NCBI GenBank assembly: GCA_023667285.1
Contig: JAMPAK010000001.1
Coordinates: 1,532,267 to 1,596,266, forward strand
Direction of reading: 5' to 3'
From: Muribaculaceae bacterium
GTDB lineage: Bacteria > Bacteroidota > Bacteroidia > Bacteroidales > Muribaculaceae
DNA: 64,000 bases
Each line of letters begins with the position of its first letter. Within the stretch, counting starts at the first letter, position 1. Under the pieces are notes generated by a model that was not told the origin of the DNA, made no database searches, and saw nothing but the letters and a program-made list of their open reading frames with translations. Positions 45,784 to 55,647 of the stretch are shown piece after piece. The position numbers and the translations under genes were made by a program.

Positions 45784-46029
45784 TTATACGAACATTGCAA
45801 GGATGCAGACGATGACGGCGAAAAGAGCCACACCCTCGATGAGGGCTGCAATCACAATCATGTTGCTTCGGATATCGCCGGTAGCCTCAGGCTGGCGAGC
45901 GATAGCCTCCATGGCTGAGCCGCCGATTTTGCCGATACCGATACCTGCGCCGATGGCTGCGATGGCTGCGCCGATGCAGGCGCCGAGACCGAGGATACCT
46001 TCGATTGCTGCTAAAATCATTGCTAACAT
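45784..46029 (-). CDS. atpE: ATP synthase c subunit
   Basis: Forms the membrane rotor ring. Two hydrophobic helices flank the polar loop ARQPEA. The ion-binding carboxylate is Glu65 in AALIEGVALFAV; Gly rather than Ser or Thr follows it, and no helix-1 Gln/helix-2 Ser pair of sodium-type rings is apparent, so proton use is more likely. The start at 46029 gives 81 residues; an in-frame ATG at 46107 would add a 26-residue polar tail that overlaps atpB and is atypical. Confidence 0.95.
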   Translation of the reverse strand: MLAMILAAIEGILGLGACIGAAIAAIGAGIGIGKIGGSAMEAIARQPEATGDIRSNMIVIAALIEGVALFAVIVCILAMFV

Positions 46030-46103
46030 AGTTGTAGTAGTTTTATTGGTGATTAGTTTTAGAGTTCTGTTTATTCTGTTGAGTTGAGAGTTTTGAGAGT
46101 GGT

Positions 46104-47300
46104 TCAATGAGCCGGGGTGACCACGGGGGCTTCCTTATGTCCATCGTCGGCTTTCTCCTCATGCCCGCTGTGTTCCTCCTTCTCATGATGCTCCTCCTCC
46201 TGCCCGAGGGCTATGAATAGGGTGGAGAGCATGGTGAACACATATGCCTGGATGAAACTTACCAGGACGTCGATGCAGAGCATGAATATCGAGAAGAGTA
46301 CCGAGACTATGGCAGTGGCTCCGGTGACAACCGGCCCCATAAAGGCAAAGATGAATATGAGCAGTGTGAGCACGATGACTATCATGTGTCCACCCATCAT
46401 GTTGGCAAACAGACGGACTGTCAAAGCGGCCGGTTTAGTGAAGATGCCGAATATCTCAATGACAGGCATGATGGGGATGGGCCATTTGAGCCACCAGGGT
46501 ACGTCGGGGTTGAATATCTCCTTCCAATAATGCTTTGTAGCACATATATTGGTGATGAAGAATGTCAGCAGTGCCATCACGAGGGTCACGGCGATGTTGC
46601 CTGTAAGGTTGGCACCACCTGGGAAGACCACGATGAGCCCCATCAGGTTCATGATGAGGATGAAGAAGAAGGCTGTGAGCAGATAGGGGGCGAATTTCGG
46701 CGCCTTGTCCTTGAGCGTGGGCTTGATGACTCCGTCATAGATGAAGAATATCAGGAACTCGATCGCACCTGTCATTTTCCTCGGAGCCTTCATCCCTTTG
46801 GTCTTATGCCAACGGGCCACATCCAGGATACACCATATGCAGATAATCACGGCTATGAAGAGCGCACAGACATTCTTGGTGATGGATATGTCCAGCATAG
46901 GCTTGACCTCCTTGCCGTCGATAATCTCGACGACTTTCCCCTTGTAGGGTGAGTGGTGGCCGGCAATGCGAAACTCCGTGTTGCCGTCGCGCCATGTCTG
47001 GCCGTCCGTCACACGAGCCGATGAAAAGACGTGGAGTCCGTCAGACCCCCAGACGATCACCGGGAGAGGGATGCGCTTGTGGTGGTTGAAGGGGTATTCC
47101 CATCCGTAAGCATCTCCAAGGTGTTCAAAGATAATATCCTTGACGCTTTCCTCTTTCTCAGCCTCCTGAGTGGCCTCTTTCCCCGTTTCGTTGCCAGTGT
47201 CATTCCCCATAATGGAGGCTGACACCCCCACGGGCATCAGCAAGGCTGCAAGCCCGAGGACGATTGCTGTGAAGATTCGTTTGATTGTCTCCATGGTCAA
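46104..47300 (-). CDS. atpB: ATP synthase a subunit with periplasmic N-terminal and His-rich C-terminal extensions
   Basis: Stator half-channel of Fo. A signal-peptide-like segment (about 8-28) is followed by about 110 polar residues before the first core helix. The core holds the essential Arg in RLFANMMGGH (near residue 295) and the usual amphipathic helices. The final ~35 residues are His/Glu-rich (EEEHHEKEEHSGHEEKADDG) and lie beyond the last helix. At 398 residues it is much longer than the ~270 of E. coli. N-terminal extension is known in Bacteroidota; the acidic His tail is less usual. It lies 11 bases after atpC. Confidence 0.95.
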   Translation of the reverse strand: MTMETIKRIFTAIVLGLAALLMPVGVSASIMGNDTGNETGKEATQEAEKEESVKDIIFEHLGDAYGWEYPFNHHKRIPLPVIVWGSDGLHVFSSARVTDGQTWRDGNTEFRIAGHHSPYKGKVVEIIDGKEVKPMLDISITKNVCALFIAVIICIWCILDVARWHKTKGMKAPRKMTGAIEFLIFFIYDGVIKPTLKDKAPKFAPYLLTAFFFILIMNLMGLIVVFPGGANLTGNIAVTLVMALLTFFITNICATKHYWKEIFNPDVPWWLKWPIPIMPVIEIFGIFTKPAALTVRLFANMMGGHMIVIVLTLLIFIFAFMGPVVTGATAIVSVLFSIFMLCIDVLVSFIQAYVFTMLSTLFIALGQEEEHHEKEEHSGHEEKADDGHKEAPVVTPAH

Positions 47301-47311
47301 TATCGAGGGGA

Positions 47312-47548
47312 TTAATAGATGCAGACTGAGACGACATCCTTATCGACGTCTACCACACCTCCCTCAGTGTCAGTGGAGTGTTCCTCGCCGTCAGTGGCAG
47401 TGTAGCGTATCTGGCCGGGAGTGAGAGTTGAGATGAGCGACGCATGGCCGGGAAGCACCGTGAAGGCGCCTGAGGCTCCTGGCAGATGCACTGCCTTGAC
47501 CTCACCTTCAAAGAGAATGTCCTCAGCCGATATAATCTTGAGTGTCAT
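47312..47548 (-). CDS. atpC: ATP synthase epsilon subunit, short form without C-terminal helices
   Basis: Only the N-terminal beta-sandwich domain is present (LKIISAEDILFEGEVKAVHLPG, FTVLPGHASLISTL). The protein stops at 78 residues, so the two-helix C-terminal domain that inhibits ATP hydrolysis in E. coli and Bacillus is missing. Short forms are seen in other Bacteroidota. It lies 34 bases after atpD. No AtpI-like gene lies between it and atpB. Confidence 0.94.
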   Translation of the reverse strand: MTLKIISAEDILFEGEVKAVHLPGASGAFTVLPGHASLISTLTPGQIRYTATDGEEHSTDTEGGVVDVDKDVVSVCIY

Positions 47549-47582
47549 TGGTCTGCTTTATGGAGTTAGTTGAGGATTGAGG

Positions 47583-49124
<1,542 letters not shown>

Positions 49125-49160
49125 CTAAGGTAATATTGTGAGATATGAGAGATAATTTCT

Positions 49161-50237
49161 TTATAGATAAAGACCGAATGTCACCACAATCACCATCAGC
49201 ACAAGGTTGAAGAGATTGATGGGGAGCAGGTATTTCCACTCGAGGGTGAGGAGCTGGTCAATGCGCAGACGGGGGAATGTCCACTTGAACCAAATGATGA
49301 CAAACGATAGAGCCACGGCCTTGGCGAGAAACCATATCACAGAGGGTATATAGTCCATGATATTGTTGAATGCATCAAATCCGGGGATGTGGAGCGGCAT
49401 CCAGCCTCCGAAGAACAAAAGCGCCGCAACACCTGAGACGATGAAGAGATTAAGATACTCAGCCAAGTAGTAGAATCCGAAGTGGATGCCTGAATACTCT
49501 GTATGATATCCGGCGGTAAGCTCGCTCTCAGCCTCTGGGAGGTCAAAGGGACCGCGATTTGTCTCGGCTGTGCCTGCTATCATGAAGATGACAAAGGCGA
49601 TGATGGCCGGGATATGGCCTGAGAAGATGAACCAGAGATGTTCCTGAGCCATGCAGATGTCATGGACATTCATTGTTCCTGCTATGACTACCATGGTGAC
49701 GACACAGAGTCCCATGGAGAGCTCATAGCTCACCATCTGTGCGCCTGAGCGGAGGGCTCCGATGAGGGTGAACTTGTTGTTTGACGACCATCCGGCCAGC
49801 ATGATGCCGAGGACTCCGATGCTCGAGACAGCGAGAAGGAAGAAGATGCCGACATTGAAGTTAATGATCTCCAGACCGTTGCCCCACGGGAGGACTGCAA
49901 AGGCAAGCATCGACGCTATGATGACCAGGAAAGGAGCCAACTCAAAGAGGAACCTGTCGACATGGTTGAGGTGGATGAGCTCCTTTATGAGAATCTTGAA
50001 CATGTCGGCACAGCTTTGGAGCAGACCCCAGGGGCCTACACGGTTAGGGCCAAGTCGACACTGGAACGCCGCACAAACCTTACGCTCAAATAGAATATAG
50101 AACAGAGCAAGGAGAGCGTAGAGGAGCAACAGCCCCACGCCCACGAGCAGACACTCGAGAGTGACCGCTGCCCACTCGGGGATATATCCGAGCAGCAAGG
50201 AGTGGAACCATGATGTCGCTACTGATAAGTCTTGCAT
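49161..50237 (-). CDS. nuoH: NADH-quinone oxidoreductase subunit H
   Basis: Membrane subunit at the quinone-binding junction of complex I. About eight helices over 358 residues. Family segments are FERKVCAAFQCRLGPNRVGPWGLLQ, GWSSNNKFTLIGALRSGAQMVSYE, GPFDLPEAESELTAGYHTEYSG and WTFPRLRIDQLLTLEWKYLLP. Nearly every charged residue of these loops is kept. It is the last nuo gene before the atp genes. Confidence 0.97.
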   Translation of the reverse strand: MQDLSVATSWFHSLLLGYIPEWAAVTLECLLVGVGLLLLYALLALFYILFERKVCAAFQCRLGPNRVGPWGLLQSCADMFKILIKELIHLNHVDRFLFELAPFLVIIASMLAFAVLPWGNGLEIINFNVGIFFLLAVSSIGVLGIMLAGWSSNNKFTLIGALRSGAQMVSYELSMGLCVVTMVVIAGTMNVHDICMAQEHLWFIFSGHIPAIIAFVIFMIAGTAETNRGPFDLPEAESELTAGYHTEYSGIHFGFYYLAEYLNLFIVSGVAALLFFGGWMPLHIPGFDAFNNIMDYIPSVIWFLAKAVALSFVIIWFKWTFPRLRIDQLLTLEWKYLLPINLFNLVLMVIVVTFGLYL

Positions 50238-50299
50238 AATCGCTTATGGTGATTGGTGTGAATGTTGAGACTGTGATGTTTTATGGAGGACAGAGGGGG

Positions 50300-51928
50300 T
50301 CAACGGTCGATGTCGGGGACGATATAGTCCATCGAGCCACCGATGGTGATGAGGTCGGCGATTTTCTGGCCCTCTGTGATAAGGTCGACCACGGCCGCCG
50401 CAGGCAGACAGGGGGGCGCAATCTTTAGACGATATGGCATTGTCCCGCCATCGCTCTCGAGATAGAGGCCGAATGTGCCTCGACATCCCTCGACCATCCT
50501 GAACCAATGGCCTGCGGGAATCTTTAGCATCTTTGGGACCTTCACCTGGAACTCACCTTCGGGGATATTGTCGATGAGCTGGGCTATGATGCGGGCACTC
50601 TGCTCCATCTCCAGGACACGCAGTTTGAAGCGGGCCATGGCGTCGCCCTCCTGAAGGACAATCTCATCGAACTCGACCTCGTCATAGACGGCATAGGGGA
50701 AGTTCTTGCGGACATCGCAGGCCCAGCCGGATGCTCGGCCGTTGGGGCCGGAGACAGCCCATGAGATGGCCTTGTCGCGTGAGAGGACACCGACATTCTC
50801 CATGCGGTCTCGTGCGATGACGTTGCCGGTGAAGAGTGCATTGTATTCCTTGATATTGGCGGGAAGCACATCGAGAAGAGCGTGGACATCCTTGACGAAG
50901 TCGGGGTGAAGGTCGGCCATCAGGCCTCCGATTGTGGAGTAGTTGAAGGTCATGCGTGCACCACATGTGCGCTCGAATATGTCAAGTATCTGCTCGCGCA
51001 CTCTGAGAGCATAGAATAGCATCGTTGTGGCTCCGAGGTCCATGCAGTAGGTGCCGATAAAGAGGCAGTGTGACGCTATACGCGAGAGTTCATCCATGAG
51101 GACGCGGATGGTCTCGATTCGTTTGTTCACCTGGATTCCGGCGGCTTCCTCATAGAGCATGCAGAGGGCATGGTGATAATTCTGAGCCGAGAAATAGTCG
51201 AGACGGTCCATGAAGTGGAGTGTCTGCTGGTAGGTGTCCTCCTCACATATCTTCTCCACACCGCGGTGGATATATCCCAGATAAACATCTATCTTTTTGA
51301 TTGTCTCGCCGTCGACAGCGGTGCGGAAGCGGAGCACACCGTGGGTGGCGGGGTGCTGCGGGCCAATGTTGACCACAAAGTCATCGGGCTGGAAGATGCG
51401 GCGCACTTCCTTCTCGACTTTGCCATCCTTTTCCACCCACATGTCGGTGAAGTCGGTCTGGCGCTCGTTCTGGATTGAGACAGGGTTGAGGGCCGGATCG
51501 GCGTCATAGTCCTTGCGCAGTGGATAGCCTTTCCAGTCGATATTGAGGAAGAGGCGGCGCATGTCGGGGTTGTTGATGAAGATGATGCCGAGGAAGTCAT
51601 AGACCTCGCGCTCATATATTGTTGCTATGTCCCAGATGTCATAGACGGAGTGGACCATAGGCTTCTCGCGGTCACCGGTGGCAAGCACCTTGACAGAGAG
51701 ACACTCGTTGCGGTCTGTGGCCACCATATAGTAGACACATCCCATGCCGTTCTCTTTCCAGTCCATGCCGACGATGGTGACCAAGAAGTCGAATCCCAGG
51801 TCGTGGCACAGGACTGAGGCCACATTGTGCCAGTCCTTATCGGCCACGGCCAGTTCGAGGCCGGCGTTACCGGTGGCTATTGTCACTTCCGGGAAGAGTT
51901 TTGCAATCGTTTCCTGTGTATTGCCCAT
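50300..51928 (-). CDS. nuoCD: NADH-quinone oxidoreductase fused subunit C/D
   Basis: A single 542-residue protein. The NuoC part (about 1-160) has YEREVYDFLGIIFINNPDMRRLFL. The NuoD part (about 178-542) begins VVNIGPQHPATHGVLRF and ends with the IVPDIDR segment typical of this subunit. NuoD helps form the quinone site. C/D fusion is common in Bacteroidota and gamma-proteobacteria. It lies 49 bases after nuoB and 62 before nuoH. Confidence 0.97.
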   Translation of the reverse strand: MGNTQETIAKLFPEVTIATGNAGLELAVADKDWHNVASVLCHDLGFDFLVTIVGMDWKENGMGCVYYMVATDRNECLSVKVLATGDREKPMVHSVYDIWDIATIYEREVYDFLGIIFINNPDMRRLFLNIDWKGYPLRKDYDADPALNPVSIQNERQTDFTDMWVEKDGKVEKEVRRIFQPDDFVVNIGPQHPATHGVLRFRTAVDGETIKKIDVYLGYIHRGVEKICEEDTYQQTLHFMDRLDYFSAQNYHHALCMLYEEAAGIQVNKRIETIRVLMDELSRIASHCLFIGTYCMDLGATTMLFYALRVREQILDIFERTCGARMTFNYSTIGGLMADLHPDFVKDVHALLDVLPANIKEYNALFTGNVIARDRMENVGVLSRDKAISWAVSGPNGRASGWACDVRKNFPYAVYDEVEFDEIVLQEGDAMARFKLRVLEMEQSARIIAQLIDNIPEGEFQVKVPKMLKIPAGHWFRMVEGCRGTFGLYLESDGGTMPYRLKIAPPCLPAAAVVDLITEGQKIADLITIGGSMDYIVPDIDR

Positions 51929-51977
51929 TATCTTTATAATAATGTGTATGTGGTATGATCAGAATGTGTGTCGGCCG

Positions 51978-52646
51978 TTAGTTCTGTGAGGGTGCGATGT
52001 CCTCAGACTTCTCTATATTAGACACTGTGCTCACTGCGAGCTCGGTATCGTCATCTATGGGATGCGCGGCCAGGAACTCCTCCTGCTTCTGCTTGCGGTT
52101 GACACCTCCGAAGAAGCGCTCCACCTTAATCTTGCGCGAGAGCTGCATGATTCCATATATCATGGCCTCAGGGCGAGGAGGACAGCCGGGGACAAAGACA
52201 TCGACGGGGACAATGTCCTCGATGCCCATGGCCACACAATAACTCTTCTTGAAAGGGCCGCCTGAGATAGCGCAGCTGCCGCAGGCTATCACATATTTAG
52301 GTTCGGAAAGCTGGTCGTATAGACGACGGAACACGGGCACCATCCTGTGGACGATGGTCCCGGCCACCATCATGAAGTCAGCCTGACGGGGCGAGGCGCG
52401 GGCCACTTCCCATCCGAAACGCGCCATGTCATAGCGCGCGGCTCCAAGCGACACAAATTCAATGCCGCAGCAACTGGTGGCGAAGGTGAGGGGCCAGATG
52501 GAGTTAGACCGCCCCCAGTTGATGAGTTGGTCAAGCGAGCCGACGACAACGTTTGTGCCGTTGTCCTGCAGTTCCTTGACAAGTTTCTCTATATACTCGT
52601 TGTCCTTCCATGCCTCATAGGGCATGCCCTTTGTAGTTATTTCCAT
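51978..52646 (-). CDS. nuoB: NADH-quinone oxidoreductase subunit B
   Basis: Carries the terminal N2 iron-sulfur cluster next to the quinone site. The ligands are Cys59-Cys60 (TSCCGIEF), Cys125 (CGSCAISGG) and Cys155 (VPGCPPRPE). A polar C-terminal extension of about 45 residues (KQKQEEFLAAHPIDDD ...) follows the conserved core, giving 222 residues. It overlaps nuoA by ten bases. Confidence 0.97.
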   Translation of the reverse strand: MEITTKGMPYEAWKDNEYIEKLVKELQDNGTNVVVGSLDQLINWGRSNSIWPLTFATSCCGIEFVSLGAARYDMARFGWEVARASPRQADFMMVAGTIVHRMVPVFRRLYDQLSEPKYVIACGSCAISGGPFKKSYCVAMGIEDIVPVDVFVPGCPPRPEAMIYGIMQLSRKIKVERFFGGVNRKQKQEEFLAAHPIDDDTELAVSTVSNIEKSEDIAPSQN

Positions 52647-53005
52647 TCGAGCGCTCCTTTCCGCCAGGCATAGACAAGGCCCAGCACTATGATTGCGAAA
52701 AACACTGCGATGGCTGTCAGTCCCTGTGCACCTATCTCCTTGACCCTAACGGCCCAGGGATAAAGGAATACAGTCTCGACATCAAACATAAGGAAGAGGA
52801 TGGCAAAGAGGTAGTAGCCCACCTTGAAACGTGCCATCGACTCTCCGCGTGTGGGGATGCCGCACTCATAGGCTTCTCCCTTCTGCGGATTGTAGGAACT
52901 CGGCGAGATCAACTTCGCAATCACCAGCGCGGCTGCCACGAGAGCGATGCCCGTGATAAGCGCCGTGACGGCGAGGGTGACATTTTGAATTTCTAAAGCT
53001 ATCAT
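52637..53005 (-). CDS. nuoA: NADH-quinone oxidoreductase subunit A
   Basis: Small membrane subunit of complex I with three helices. The loop YECGIPTRGESMARFKVGYYLFAILFLMFDVETVFLYPWAV is the family signature, with the quinone-site Cys and the conserved Asp-Val-Glu. At 122 residues it is standard. It is the first gene of the nuo-atp block, about 90 bases downstream of a TATATTTG element. Confidence 0.97.
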   Translation of the reverse strand: MIALEIQNVTLAVTALITGIALVAAALVIAKLISPSSYNPQKGEAYECGIPTRGESMARFKVGYYLFAILFLMFDVETVFLYPWAVRVKEIGAQGLTAIAVFFAIIVLGLVYAWRKGALEWK

Positions 53006-53104
53006 ATATAGTTTGAAACAATTTTCCGGATGTGTTTCGCTGTGTCACAACCAATTAGACCTCCGGTCGGCGCACAATGCCCCCGGAGACAGGTTTTCAC
53101 ACTG

Positions 53105-53112
53105 CAAATATA
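53105..53112 (-). promoter_or_regulatory. -7 promoter element for the nuo-atp operon
   Basis: The minus strand reads TATATTTG then C, a perfect TAnnTTTG. No -33 TTG was seen at the usual spacing. The leader to nuoA would be about 90 bases and contains a CTCCGG/CCGGAG hairpin (53061-53088). Confidence 0.55.
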
Positions 53113-53206
53113 GAAATTTTTCTTCAATTTCGTTCACTTTTCCTTACACTCATTTAGAGTTTTAGTAAAAATTTCCTTCGCTCCGAGGGGAGGGCGCTAC
53201 ACTACA

Positions 53207-53248
53207 AGCGGAGGGTGTGTCCTTCTATCCAGGGACACACCCTCCGCT
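53207..53248. terminator. Hairpin terminator downstream of gpmI
   Basis: The 16-base arms 53207-53222 and 53233-53248 (core GGAGGGTGTGTCC) pair perfectly around a 10-base loop, 28 bases past the gpmI stop. There is no U-tract, but the stem is strong and separates gpmI from the nuo promoter. Confidence 0.6.
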
Positions 53249-53275
53249 ATGGGTCATCACACGACACCTCCGTGG

Positions 53276-54790
53276 CTATGAGATGAGGGGCTTGCCGGTC
53301 ATCTCTGTGGGCTGGGGAAGGCCCATGATTTTGAGTATTGTCGGAGCCACGTCAGCCAGACGGCCGTCGCTCACGGTGGCGTCCTTGCGGTCTGTGACAT
53401 AGATGCAGGGGACGGGGTTGAGGGAGTGGGCTGTATTGGGAGTCCCGTCTGCGTTGATGGCGTTGTCGGCATTGCCGTGGTCTGCGATGATAATCACCTC
53501 ATATCCGGCAGACTTGGCAGCCTCGACGGTGTCACGGACACACTCATCCACAGCCTTGACTGCCTTGCAGATGGCGTCGTAGACCCCCGTGTGGCCCACC
53601 ATGTCGCCGTTGGCATAGTTGACCACGATGAAGTCATATTTCTCCTTTTTGATTGCCTCGACAAGTTTGTCCTTGACCTCATAGGCGCTCATCTCAGGCT
53701 TGAGGTCGTAGGTGGCCACCTTGGGAGAGGCGACGAGGATGCGCTCCTCACCCTCATAGGGAGCCTCGCGGCCGCCGTTGAAGAAGAAGGTGACGTGGGC
53801 ATACTTCTCAGTCTCGGCTATGTGGAGCTGCTCCTTGTCGAGGCTTGAGAGATACTCGCCCAGGGTGTTCTCGACATTCTCCTTCGGGAAGAGGATATGC
53901 ACGCCGGTGAACGATGCGTCATAGGGGGTCATGCAGTAATACTGCAGTCCGGGTACCACCTTCATCCCTGCCTCGGGGATGTCGTGCTGAGTCAGGGCTA
54001 TGGTGAGTTCCTTTGCGCGGTCGTTGCGGTAGTTGAAGAAGATTACTGCGTCCCCTTCCTTGATGGTTCCATCGACAGCGTCGTTGACAATGGGCTTGAT
54101 GAACTCATCGGTCACACCCTCATCATAACTCTCCTGGACAGCGGCAGGCATGTCGGAGGCCTTCTTTCCATCGCCGTTCACAAGCATGTCATAGGCCACC
54201 TTCACGCGCTCCCAGCGCTTGTCGCGGTCCATGGCGTAATATCGGCCTATGATTGAAGCTATCTTGCCTGCGCTCTTGTCGCAATGGTCTCCAAGGGCCT
54301 CAATGAAACCCTTGCCTGAGTGTGGGTCAGTGTCGCGGCCATCCATGAAACAGTGGATATACACCTTTTCAAGTCCATATTCCTTAGCGATATCGCACAG
54401 GGCATAGAGATGGTCAAGCGATGAGTGGACGCCCCCATCACTCGTGAGGCCCATGAAATGTATGGCTTTGCCGTTGTCGCGGGCATAGGTGAAGGCATTG
54501 ATGATCTCAGGATTCTTGAGGATCGAGCCGTCGGCACACGCTTTGTTGATTTTGACAAGGTCCTGATACACCACACGGCCGGCACCAATGTTGAGGTGAC
54601 CCACCTCAGAGTTGCCCATCTGTCCATCCGGAAGCCCTACATTCTCGCCCGAAGCCTGAAGCTGACTGTGGGGATATGTCTTCACAAGAGAGTCCCAATA
54701 GGGGGTGGGAGTGCTGTAGATGGCATCACCCTTCGAGTGGTTGCCTAATCCCCAGCCATCCAGAATCATTAACAATGCTTTCTTAGCCAT
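53276..54790 (-). CDS. gpmI: 2,3-bisphosphoglycerate-independent phosphoglycerate mutase
   Basis: Interconverts 3- and 2-phosphoglycerate in glycolysis. An alkaline-phosphatase-type fold with Mn-binding Asp11 (LMILDGWG) and phospho-acceptor Ser61 in [40 protein letters not shown] and [10 protein letters not shown] are also in place. The 504-residue length is standard. It is a single gene with its own promoter and a downstream hairpin. Confidence 0.98.
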   Translation of the reverse strand: MAKKALLMILDGWGLGNHSKGDAIYSTPTPYWDSLVKTYPHSQLQASGENVGLPDGQMGNSEVGHLNIGAGRVVYQDLVKINKACADGSILKNPEIINAFTYARDNGKAIHFMGLTSDGGVHSSLDHLYALCDIAKEYGLEKVYIHCFMDGRDTDPHSGKGFIEALGDHCDKSAGKIASIIGRYYAMDRDKRWERVKVAYDMLVNGDGKKASDMPAAVQESYDEGVTDEFIKPIVNDAVDGTIKEGDAVIFFNYRNDRAKELTIALTQHDIPEAGMKVVPGLQYYCMTPYDASFTGVHILFPKENVENTLGEYLSSLDKEQLHIAETEKYAHVTFFFNGGREAPYEGEERILVASPKVATYDLKPEMSAYEVKDKLVEAIKKEKYDFIVVNYANGDMVGHTGVYDAICKAVKAVDECVRDTVEAAKSAGYEVIIIADHGNADNAINADGTPNTAHSLNPVPCIYVTDRKDATVSDGRLADVAPTILKIMGLPQPTEMTGKPLIS

Positions 54791-54821
54791 TATGAATTGT
54801 GTTGATTGTTGTTTTCCGGTA

Positions 54822-54851
54822 CAAAATTACACATAATTTTCCAAATCCCAA
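54822..54851 (-). promoter_or_regulatory. Promoter for gpmI
   Basis: Minus strand: -33 TTG at 54851-54849, a 19-base spacer and -7 TAATTTTG at 54829-54822. It starts transcription about 25 bases upstream of the ATG. Confidence 0.6.
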
Positions 54852-54882
54852 CAATCAAAACTCATCAGCGCTTGACAGACAG

Positions 54883-55392
54883 TCATCTTCCCAAGGCTTC
54901 TTTTACGGCATCAGGTCGAGATGTTCCAATGACATATTTACTTGATTTTGTCTCAATGAGAAGCAATGGCTGTGATTTGTCAGTGATTATTGACTCATAG
55001 TCCCCAATGATCGGGCTCTTGAAAAGACCTGTATATCCGCCAAAACCGCCGCTGCCGTTTTCTCTGGTCACCTCACCAAGGTCTGAGTAAGAAATGACCT
55101 TTAAACTTACGATGCTTTCCACTGGGATAACAACCGATGTGAAAATTTCTTTTACTTTTATTCCCTGCCGACTAACCGTCATTGACAACGGAACACCGCG
55201 GATCAGACAAATTGCACAAAAAATCACTATTACTACACCTAACAAGTTATATGTCAACATAGAAAAAGGCTTTGCAATAAAATATTTTACTGTAAACCAC
55301 ACCAACAATACCGTCAGCAACAGAAGCGTCACAATCGTGGTACATATCACCGATGTACTCCATTCAAACGGAAATGTCATATGCGTCATCAT
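54883..55392 (-). CDS. Small membrane protein with PH-like domain, function unknown
   Basis: Two hydrophobic segments at about residues 14-35 and 45-68 are followed by a beta-rich soluble domain (LSMTVSRQGIKVKEIF, VVIPVESIVSLKVI, YVIGTSRPDAVKEAL) that resembles bacterial PH domains. The 169-residue protein has no further motif. Codon use is A/T-rich compared with its neighbours, as is the DNA on both sides up to 55647, so transfer from another source is possible. No promoter or operon partner is visible. The family call is tentative. Confidence 0.6.
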   Translation of the reverse strand: MMTHMTFPFEWSTSVICTTIVTLLLLTVLLVWFTVKYFIAKPFSMLTYNLLGVVIVIFCAICLIRGVPLSMTVSRQGIKVKEIFTSVVIPVESIVSLKVISYSDLGEVTRENGSGGFGGYTGLFKSPIIGDYESIITDKSQPLLLIETKSSKYVIGTSRPDAVKEALGR

Positions 55393-55647
55393 TTATGAAT
55401 TGATCCGTCTTAGTCATAATTATAACAATCATATTCCATGATTTTACTTTAAATGTAAAACCTATAACAGCAAAAGAATGTTTGAAGACACCCATTAAAA
55501 GCATGTTAATAAAAAGCATAAGCATAGAGCAGTTAAGGCAAATGGAAGAGCCGTGCAATTTATTATATCTTTCATTCTTAATGAAGGGAAAAACATTCAA
55601 CTTTCGAGGGGGGATATGTGTTGAAATGATAACCACGTTTAAAACTA

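Noticed and set aside
46030-46107. N-terminal extension of the ATP synthase c subunit
   Set aside because: It would add a polar, Thr/Asn-rich tail overlapping atpB, unlike any c subunit; 46029 gives the usual length.
55364-55636. 90-residue minus-strand reading frame upstream of the PH-like protein
   Set aside because: It overlaps the start of the better-supported gene, lies in AT-rich DNA and has no recognisable domain or promoter.
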